From assembly GCA_002118135.1 (NCBI GenBank), contig BDIU01000384.1, positions 1 to 64,000 of the forward strand: a stretch of DNA of 64,000 bases. Direction: 5' to 3'. Shown here one piece after another: positions 47,121 to 56,800 of the stretch. The number at the start of each line of letters is the position of its first letter. Position 1 is the first letter of the stretch. The notes under the pieces were generated by a model. The model was not told the DNA's origin. It ran no database searches and saw nothing but the letters and a program-made list of their open reading frames with translations. This DNA comes from Trebouxia sp. TZW2008. Taxonomy: Eukaryota; Chlorophyta; Trebouxiophyceae; Trebouxiales; Trebouxiaceae. The translations under genes were made by a program, and so were the position numbers.

Positions 47121-50100
47121 ATGCATATCGCACGACAAGCCATAGATCATCTGCATGCTTGGTCTCCCTCCCGCGTAGTAGTCGGCACTGCCCTGTCAAG
47201 CTTCGCCCTCGCATCAATATTGCTCTTCGCCAGCATTCTGACAAGCCCCCTCGATCCCTCCAGCCAAAGCTCTATCTGGCAAGTCGTCAAGGGTCCACAA
47301 AAGCAACGTTTTGAGTGCAAGGGACCGGTAACAAGCCCGGCCGAACGTCAACAGCCCTGGTGCCGGGACTTTGCGCTGAAGCTTGAGCAAGAGGTTGCAG
47401 TTTTGGACGCCGAGAAGGTAAGCTGTGGAAGGTGGTGGCGAGTTTGCAACTTTGTTGGTGCCAAGTTGGGAGTCTGCGCCACAGGGGTGTGATGCTGTTT
47501 TCTATGGGGACAGTATTACGGAGACATGGCGAGGCACAGATCAGGGCAAGCACTGTCCAAGGTGCAAAGGTGTGCCAGAAGTGTTTAAAAAGACTTTTGG
47601 GGCCAACCGCGCTTCAGAGGTCTTGGCTGTTGGTGGTGAGGTGCACAGCTTTCTGCTCATTAATAAATTTGGTTCTGCACTGATGACGCTAGTCAGCTCG
47701 CCATCCAATTGACCTTCGTGACTCACCAGCGCACTACAGACAGTCTTTCACCCGGCTAATGCAATGCGCATGCATGCGTGATTCACAATTCGGTTGTCTA
47801 GCTGTGATGCCCAATGACACAGCGTGTCCAATATCTGTGCACTCAGCATCGTGTAGCAATGTCTGACGTCACAAGATTGCATGTGCTGTCACAGGCAAAC
47901 AGTTGGCTATAACATCTGACAGGGTGTCCCGCCAAATCTGAACTGCAGTGCTGCTTGTAGGAGATCAAGCTATGCACCTGCTCTGGAGATTGCAGCATGG
48001 TCAAGTCTTCACAAAGCACATACCTCAGATGGATGTTGTCATGATTGGCACTAATGACCTAGGAGCAGCCAGTTGCATGGGCCAGGGTGAAGCTCCCATT
48101 CTCCAGGCAGCTAATGGCACTGCAGACAGGTACTTGATCCCATGTCTAGCTTCTGCAAACAGCTTTGACTGCAGCATGCACTGTCCTTTACTTTAGCTGG
48201 GGCAAGATCTTAATACTGCAAGCAGCAAACAACACTACAGACAGGGGACAGTGTCTCATGTCTAGCATCTGCACTGTCCATCACATGTTTGAACGGCGTG
48301 GTTTCATGGCTCTGTTGTGTCTTGTCTACACATGCAGCTTCAGCTGTTTGGCCAGGCCCAAAGCTCCTATTCTGCAAGCAGCAAACAGCACTGCCGACGG
48401 ACATCGACCTTCCATTTCCAGCATCTGCATTGTCTGAGATGTAAGGTGTCAGCTTTTCTGGGCAGGGCTGAAGCTCCCGTATAGCCAGCAGCAAACTGCA
48501 CTGCAGATAGCTGCCTAGCTCCTAATTGTAGGATTTGCTTTGTGCTCTGTATGCGCTGCCAGTTGCATGGGTTGGGACGAATTTTCTATTCGGGACGAAG
48601 CTTCTATACTGCCAGCAGCAAATGGCACTGCAGACAGGTACCTATCTCTGTGATCTAGCATCTGCAGTGGCTACAACATGCGCAGAGTAACGATCTCCCA
48701 TGCCAGGCACATATGTACACAAAGGGCATGACAGATTGTCCCTCAGCAGATATTGTAGACATTGCAAGTGCTGGACCTGGAGAGTAGACCATGCATTTTC
48801 AGCTTGCTTGGTCAAGATAGAAGCTGCTATTGTGCTAGCAACAAATGGCACCGCAGACGGGTGCTGATCCCTCACCTCTAGAATCTGCTTTGTGAACACA
48901 TGCGCCTTTCTGCTCATGCAAGGGTAAGGCCCTCACTCTATATGTGCACATGGTACTACACAGGTGGTCACCGCACATGTTTAGTGCCTGCTCTGCGTAT
49001 ACATGCGCCTTCACATGTTCAAGTACATGCCAAGTCCCCTATTCTAGATGCACTCAACTGCACTGCCGACAGGCGTATACGTCTCAGATATGGAATCTGC
49101 AGTGTAGGCTGTCAGCAATTTGGGACCGGGCGCAGCATGTAATGTTCAGTCAGTCGCCTGCACTGCAGACATAACTTCTATCACAATGCCTGTCTACCTT
49201 GCCTAGCATTGGCATTGAGCCTGTGTGATGCGTCAGCAGAGACCTCTTGCATCCCCCTGTGAGAGGCAAAGATGAAGAAGCGGCATCTTCGTAAGCATTT
49301 TGGCACCAGGCTTAACACTTTCCCAGAACTGAGGGTTACAGAGGGTTACTGGCCCTGATTTTGCTGTCTGCTCTGTGCAGCCGATGGAATTCCATGACTC
49401 TGCATAAAAACCATTTTTTTCTTCCACACTCAAAACGAAATGATAACAATCCAATTTTTGTCAATGCAGGATCACAGAAGTGATCAGCTATCTTCACAAG
49501 CAAAATCCCACCACATCGATCCTGATACTTGGCATTCTGCCAAGGGGCTCAGGGGAGGACTTTGAGACTAGATTCAACCTGCCCAGTGACTACAGTAGTG
49601 CGATTGCATTGGTGAACAACCGTCTGGAACAGCTTGCTATCAGCAACGTACTGTTCCATTTCGCTGATTGTGGGCCCTCACTAACAGTGAATGGCAAGGT
49701 ATGTGATGGTCTCTTTGCATTGCAAGGATTTAGCATTGCCTGCACAGTGTGTGTCAGTACATCATATTGTGTGAGTGAATGCCTGTATTTGTTAGCGCCA
49801 ATACATGGTGCCGTAGGTTTTTACACTGCTGCTGGCCAAACACGACAAATGCGGCGCAATGTCCCCAACTTAAAAAAGCGTGGTGGCACGAGGGTGAAAT
49901 GAGCATGCTTCACAAGGAACTTGCTTCAGCACAAATTCTGTACATCCTTGGCTGCATGTCTGATCAGCTTACCCATCGAAGCAGCTTCAGAAAATCCACT
50001 GCAGGTGCCTTCTGTTGTGTGCTGCTGATGACCAAAGATAGACAGAGAGACACACATTAGCAAAATACTGTGCGCAGATCTTTCCTGTGCAAAGCTGTGA

Positions 50101-50225
50101 CACTTCTTTATGCCTTGCAGCTTTCACCAGACCTCATGCCAGATGCGCTACATCCAAATGCAGTCGGCATGCAGTTGCTGGCAGAGTGTATCGCCCCTTT
50201 CATGAGGTCTCATGCAGGGCCTTGA
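47121..50225 (+). CDS. SGNH/GDSL hydrolase, PAF-acetylhydrolase-like, membrane-anchored
   Basis: Five exons (47121-47417, 47485-47635, 47961-48129, 49470-49698 and 50121-50225) join in phase to 316 aa. An N-terminal hydrophobic segment at about residues 22-45 (VVVGTALSSFALASILLFAS) predicts a signal anchor. Block I reads FYGDSITETW with the nucleophile Ser; block III reads MIGTNDLG; the last block reads DALHPNAVG with the catalytic Asp and His. This is the complete SGNH set, and the layout resembles PAF-acetylhydrolase IB catalytic subunits, which remove acetyl or acyl groups from lipids or glycans. The real substrate cannot be told. A GEAPILQAANGTADR stretch at the end of exon 3 is repeated about seven times in intron 3. 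The ATG at 47121 is the first in frame. Confidence 0.88.
48190..49175 (+). repeat. Array of about seven ghost copies of SGNH-gene exon 3, 3' end
   Basis: The segment encoding APILQAANGTADR plus its GACAG/GT donor flank recurs near 48210, 48360, 48475, 48600, 48830, 49035 and 49145, spaced roughly 110-230 bp. Examples read LILQAANNTTDR, APILQAANSTADG and SPILDALNCTADR. Flanking CATCTGCA-rich sequence is part of the unit. Several keep a potential GACAG/GTA donor. Confidence 0.92.
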
Positions 50226-50916
50226 GTCATGATGCTGACTGTACAACTGCATCGAATCTGCGTCAGAAGCGAGGCCCCTTCAAGGTTGTAGATCAGGCTT
50301 TTTGTGGCGCCTTCAAGTGTGGCGTGGAGTCGCTGAGTTGACTTGCAAGCCATGGTGAATGCACCCAGCTTTTGAGGAACCCTACTCATGTCAGCCGACC
50401 ACCGAGTTAGATTGCAATAGTCTGTAGTGTTGCTCATGCAGCCATCTAGTGGTGTGTCTCATGCATGGCTCGCGTATGGGACGACGAACTTCTCCTGTCT
50501 GAATTATTTCTGTGCGCATGCTGTTTGAGATGTGTCGGCTGTTCATGAACGCTGCTGTTTCGCAAGGCTTCCTTGAGAGCGCAGCAACCATTCTGTTGTG
50601 TGTGCAACTGCTGTCAGCTTTCCACAACGAGTATGGCCTTTCGGTATTATAGCTTTCATTCCTGTTCACATGCAACATCGTTTTGTCAAAGCCCATTCAG
50701 CGACGCACATGCTGGAGTCACCTGTTGAAACGTGAGACTCTGTATAGACACCTTCACATCACAAGACATGCACAGGACAAGACCTTCATCACACGGACAG
50801 GCTGTTCACAGGGGAACCTCCCAACACTACTTAAACGAGCTGGTCAAACGCGCACTGCAATGCCGACAGTAGCAAAGCGGATTTGCAGATCCATTCTCAA
50901 TCACGTATCAAAAATT

Positions 50917-53385
50917 TTATGCATCTGTCTCTCGCGCATCTTCTACTGGCTTGCCATGCAACACCTTCTCCAGAGCCACATTGCAAATGATGGCAAACCA
51001 GTAGATGTGCAACACCACCAGCAGTAGCAGCAGGCCATTGAATAATGTGTACAAATGGGGCTTGAAGCCCAAGACCTGCTCCACCTCAAAGCTGCAGCGC
51101 ATCAGGCAGAAGTCATTGTCAGCTGCAGAGGACCAACTGCTGCACAATTAGATGATTGCATGTTGCGCAGGTGATTGCAAAGGTGATGAGGCTCTTGCAT
51201 ATGTGACAGAACAGCCATCACAGCAGCTGCCAGCTGTCTAGTTGATGATGATGAAGCTAGCACTGCAGGCCAAGGTATTGAACACCTTTGCCTGAGTCTG
51301 ACACAGCCAGTTTCGCATGTTGGCGTGCAGAGGGCATCAGGTCTCATCCAGCATCAGATGCGCAGTATGCAAGCAGTGCTTACAAACACACCCACAGCAG
51401 CTCTTGTGTGGAAAGTCTGTCTTGCATGAACATGTGTATGCATCTCAAAGTCCACAGCTTGACAGTGGTGCATGAAGCAATGATGCAAATGTGTTGACTC
51501 AACTGACCTGGTGCTCCATACAATCCAGAAGGGAAAGTAAATCAATCGTGTGAGCACCCAAGAAGCCATGAAGACGACAAACAGAACTGTGGTGGTCTGC
51601 TCCCAGTCAGCATAGTTGAACAGCTTGGCAAGGTCCAGAAGGATATCACTGGGAAAATGCAAGATCATGATCATGGATCCAACTCTGAGAAAGCTGCACA
51701 GCACAAGCGTAATTGGGCAGCCAGTAAAACAACTTATGTGGTGCAATCTATGTACATGTTGTATTGATATATGCTGGGAATACGTCACTAATGCTGCGTT
51801 GCAACTTCCCAATGAACATTCATACTGGACAAAGCATCAAATGCTGGCACACAAGCAGACAACATCCTGACATGAGACCTCATCACACAGCAGCATGCCA
51901 CAAGAATAGCTTACAGCTTCCATTAGGTTGACAACATGGGTAACTCAGGTGAGCAATGACAGTGTGATAATGGCCTCACCCTAAGTAGTAGGAAAGCATC
52001 ACAAGAAACAAAGTGGCGACATGATGAATGAGCATGGCCCAAAAGTCATTGCGTCGAGTGTCCCACAACACCAGCATCAACAGATCTGAGGCACAAGTGG
52101 CAAAGTAGATTCTGTATAGAAACAAGAGTTGCTGCCTGCATGACAGCAGCTACTAGGAGGACCATATTTACATGGAACAGTCTGCTTCAGGCAAAATCAG
52201 CAGCCATTGCTTGCATGCCGACTGCATTGAAAGTAATTTTTGATTGCTGTTGTACTCTAAACCACATGTTGACGGTGATTAGCATCATCCCAAGGAAGAT
52301 CAAGTTATCAAAGATGGACACAATTGGTCAAAGCTCATGGCAAATTCACATCAAACAATGATATGTTGCCATGAAGGGCAAGAGAAGCACACAGGATTGC
52401 TTTGGCAGTGCAATATGCAGCAATGACTGCCCTGACAGAGCAACATTCAACAATGGTCGCCCTAACAGTACAACATGCAGCAATCACAGAGACACTGCAA
52501 AACACAGCAATCATTGCCCTGACAAAGCAGCATGCATCAGTGAATGGTCTGGCAGTGCATCATGCAGCACTGAAGCAAACTGAACCTAAAAGCTTACGAG
52601 AACACTTGCTGAGGCCAATCCTTCCAGAAGAAGCTGGTATCTTGCAGCCAGGGCTCATCACTTACAGCATACAGCCCTATTGTCAGTACTGTACTGTACA
52701 GCACAACCTGTGCATGCAAGACACAAAATGTTGACAGAATGTTGTGCTTCACGTCTGGGCAACATGACAGTCCATGTAGTGTGTCTAGCACACGCTATGC
52801 ATTCCAGATGTCCAGGCGTCCAGGCAAAAAAGAACATCATTCTGCTTTTATGTTGACAGGTTCCAGCATTGCATACTGTCAGATCAGCAACAATGATACA
52901 CACAGGAAGAAAAGCAACTGCACAGACTGTCACAAGGTAAGGACTTGCCTTCCATAAGGACTCGCTAAATTTTGTTTCCAATTGCTGACGTTTCTGGCTG
53001 GGCTGTGCTTTTACTGAGGCTAGACATGCCTGAGCTAGTCGCTGTGTAGACAACACCATACGTTGAGTGCATGTGAAAAGGGCAAGCTTTTGCGTGCCAG
53101 CAGTTTGTTGACACAAGCAGGACCATGTTTCTGAGTCAAACCAGAGCAGCAAACAAAAGCTGAAGCTTACCTTCAGGACAAGCCTATGAAGGAAGAAGCG
53201 CAGCAATGGCAGGGCAAGGGCAAGGCCTGCACCTCACTACACCGTCTGCTGAGCGTATGCTTCACTATGCAATGCCTTCAGAGGTCAGTCTTACCAAGCC
53301 AGCTTGCATATTCCTGGTGCGTTGCGGCTCCATTACCCTCCACCCAAGGATTGAATGGATCTGCCCTGCCAGCAGGGCTAGGCAT
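50917..53385 (-). CDS. LAG1: Ceramide synthase (LAG1/LASS family, TLC domain)
   Basis: This ER enzyme joins a fatty acyl-CoA to a sphingoid base to make ceramide. Seven exons (53295-53385, 53171-53226, 52949-53041, 52598-52707, 51980-52135, 51508-51693 and 50917-51091) join in phase to 288 aa. Family landmarks appear in order: PLLRFFLHRLVLK, KFSESLWK, AVSDEPW, LWDTRRNDFWAMLIHH (active-site His pair), RVGSMIMILHFPSDILLDLAKLFNY (conserved Asp residues), LTRLIYFPFWIVWST, and a C-terminal membrane helix (YTLFNGLLLLLVVLHIYWF). Length is close to yeast and plant homologues. There is no homeobox-like insert. The donor after 52949 is GC (gcaagt). The first exon (MPSPAGRADPF) rests on phase agreement only. 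Confidence 0.92.
52405..52570. repeat. Degenerate minisatellite of about 36 bp in a ceramide synthase intron
   Basis: Four to five imperfect units built from GCCCTGACAGAGCAACAT-like and GCAGCAATCAC-like segments lie between exons 4 and 5. I could not match it to an exon of the gene, so it differs from the ghost copies. Confidence 0.7.
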
Positions 53386-53812
53386 GGCAAATACCGAGTC
53401 ACACAGCTACCGGCGCTACAGCTTGCAGCGCTCCTGATGCTGTGTCCCGAGGCTCAGCCTACACCCTGGCGCTTCTGGACCTGCTGACTGCATGGAGCAA
53501 AGGCAGCAATCCACTTTGAAGTCAATGCACGTTGATTTCAGGGATCATTCAGAGCGCCGTTGCGTGATGTTACCTAGGCGAGCTAGGAAGTTTGCTCACG
53601 GAATTTGAATGCAGGAAATTGCTTGAGCTGTCTTGACTCACAACGCTGACTGAACTGGCAGAGCTTCCTCAGCGGCTTGCGACTGCAGCAACCGATAACG
53701 TGTCCAAGGCATGCAGGAGCTGTTGATGTCCCGCTGCACCAGCTGTAAGAGCCATTGCGGTCGTTTAGGCAGGGATCTCTGTTTTTGTTCTGTAGTCTGA
53801 ACATGGACGGGC
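53386..53812. promoter_or_regulatory. Putative bidirectional promoter, ceramide synthase / SAP-motif protein
   Basis: This 427-bp gap separates the divergent start codons. Support is positional only. Confidence 0.35.
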
Positions 53813-56800
53813 TCAGCGTGCTGTCGCCCGCCTCTCGGGAGCGTTCCTTGGATGATTTGCCCCGCAAAGAGCTCCAGCAACTCGCCAAGGAGGCCGGCGT
53901 AAAAGTCAGTTCTGCATAAACACACTGAAGGCTACCTTCTTGCACAGCAGCATGCTGATAGAGTGGTCACCTGCAGGGTAACATCAAGAGCAAAGACATT
54001 GTCCAGAGCTTACTGCGGTGCCTTGAGGGTCAAGAAGCAGTGCCAGGCACCGTCCAAAAAGCGCACCCTGCAACATCCACAGAGCCTCTTGCACACGCTG
54101 ACACCACTGGCAGCATCGAAGCTGAAACCAGCCTTTCAGATCATGCCAAGCAGCTTGATGATGCCATGGACGCAGCAGCTCAGCAGCAGCCAGAGTCAAG
54201 CTTGGTACAGGACCAGCCTGAGCTGGCTGCATCTGCCAAAGGGTTTGCTGACGACCGCAGAGCATCCTCAGGCATACAACAGCCACCAGCCCCAGAGGAT
54301 GATCCAGCTGCTGAAGACCTGGCTCATACTACTGAGCTGCAGCCTGATCATAAAAGCAACAGGGATGCAGCTGCAAACGCAACAGATGCCGATGATGAGG
54401 GCTGCAAAGTCAGCAAAGAGCAACAGCAAGCAGATACGCAGCCTTCAGCCAACAGCTCTGTGCCTGCACAGTCTCCTGCCATGACTGCTACTGCGGCATC
54501 AGCAAACCCAGACGTCAGCGACGTCACAGAGCAAACACAATCCAGACCTGCGTCAGCATCTCCTGCTGGTACAGAGCTTGCAAGCACACCAGACGTTGCA
54601 GCTGAAGACCCAGGCAGGGTCTCGCCGGCAGCTCAGCCTGCTTCTGAACCAGCTCGAAATGCTGCAAGCACTGCTGCTGAAGCAACTCCAGACGCTGCAA
54701 ATACTGCTTCTGAAGCAGCTTCAGATGCTACAAATGCTGCTGCTGTGGGTGCAGTGAATGGTGCTGCAAGCACTGCTACTGTGGCAGCTTCAGACAATGC
54801 AAATGCTGCTGCTGAGGTCGCAGTGGATGGTACTGCATCAGAAGCAGCCTCAGATGCTGCAGACGCTGCTGCTGAGGTGGGTGGTGACTGTGTGAGCAAC
54901 CCCTTGTATGAGGAGCCTGAGGACCTCAGGCCAGTGCCTCAAGCTGCCGTCCAACCAAGCTTGCTGAGTCAGGATCTCCAAAGGAGTCAAAAAGCTGCTG
55001 CTGCAGCAGAAGCTGGTATGCCAACTCACCAGCATCATTGTGGACATTTCTATTTGCTGCAGTTGATGTGCTTGCAAGTCCTCTAGCAGACGTGTGACAG
55101 CTCATATGTGGCTGCTCAATGTCCTGAACAACTTCAGTCCAATGCACAGAGACATGCTGTTTGTTAGCTGCATGCAGCTCTCACAGTTGTGCAACCTGCC
55201 TCAGTCCTAGCTGACTGACTTGCAAATTGGCGTTGTTAGCCATGTCTGCCTGCTCATCATTGACTTCTATATATCTTTGCAGGGGGCTCATTGCATACTG
55301 CCGATGATGGTCACAACTGCTTTGCTTGTTCACGTTCTTTTTAGTTGGTGGCAATGAGTAGGCAGATTACGAGTGAGCGACATGTTAGTGCTCCATCATG
55401 CATGGTTCAGCATGCTTGCAGTGCTAGACAGACATCAATCTGTGCTTTATATTGCAAGCATATTTCACATTGCAAGCACCTCTGTCAGGTTTTGCTTGTA
55501 AATGCATTGAGTCAAATTCTGCAGGAGAATGCTGCTGGGCTCTCTGCACCAGGGCTGCAGCTGCAACAGCAAAGGGACAGCAACTCCTGCAGGAAAGCAG
55601 GATGAACACCATTCGTACTTACTTCTCTTTGTGATTGCATCAGTCTTGCTTGCAGGAGAGTGCGCTGTTGGGCCATCTGCACCAGGGCCGCAGCTACAAC
55701 AGCAAGAGATCAGCAGCTCCTGTAGGGCAGCAGCATGATCAGCACCTGCAGTATTCCCTGTTTGCAATTGTGTCAGTTTTCCTTGCAGGAGAGGACGCTG
55801 TTGGGCCTGCAACAGGGCCTCAGATGAAACAGCAAGAGGTGAGCAGCTCCTGCGACCAGGATGTCAAAATGGCTTGTGCCGACATGACAGCTGCTCCACA
55901 GCAACTGCTAGACAGCCAGCCTGTCCATGCGTCTGAGGCCCAAAGCCAGCAGCACAGCAGCTTGGCTGTGCACCAAGGGCCCCAGGATGGGTCTATGCAT
56001 GATGTTGTGATGTCTGAGGCTGAAGAAGAGCAACATGGCAGAGAGCCAACACCTGAAAACCTTGCCAATTTAGGCAAGGCTGTTGAGTTGGTGCAAGCTC
56101 AGAGTTGCCACCTGTCACCTTCTCTGCTGACAGTGGGTCAGGTTCCTCCTGGTCTGGATTCACCTGCAAGAGATGCGTTTGAGCGAGGTCAGCCCAACTT
56201 CCAGCTTTTGTATACCTGCACATTGTTGCAAAGCGTTGCTGATTGCTGTTTGGCTCTGAGCATTGCTCATCAAGCAGCCAATGGGTGACACAGTGAGCTG
56301 GAGTTTGTTTCTCTGATCAGCATTGCGAGGCATGTAGCACTACACATTCTGTGCATTGAGTAATTTATGGGGCTACGGTTCTGATATAATGCTGAAACTG
56401 CCTTTTGCATTGCATGCACAGCCATGCAAACTGGTCTTTCGCAAACTGAGAGACAAATGCCCTGCGCAGCTGCTACTTGACTGCCAAAACCGCTAAGCTA
56501 AGCTCATGACAATTCGCTAGACCTGGAATGTCGCGCCACCAGCAAAGCAGGACTGCTCTGTTGTCATTGCCTTACTAGCCAGCTGAACTCCCTAAAAGTA
56601 TTCAGCGACCATGCCTGTGGAGAACTTGTGACAGAAATGACGATCGCTGTCTGCATCATACTATAACAGTGAAAATGGTTACCAACAGGCGTGACAACAG
56701 GAAGCTTTGTGCATATAAGCATCCTGGGGTTGCTGCTCTGAAGGCAGCAACCACCACATCAGGAATGCTGCTCCTATGCAGGGCGCAAAAGTGGCATTTG

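Noticed and set aside
52402..52734. Plus-strand ORF with 12-residue repeats (ALTVQHAAI type)
   Set aside because: It is the translation of a minisatellite of about 36 bp in a ceramide synthase intron, antisense to the gene.
54348..54899. Minus-strand Ala/Ser-rich ORFs
   Set aside because: They are shadows of the repetitive coding exon of the SAP-motif gene.
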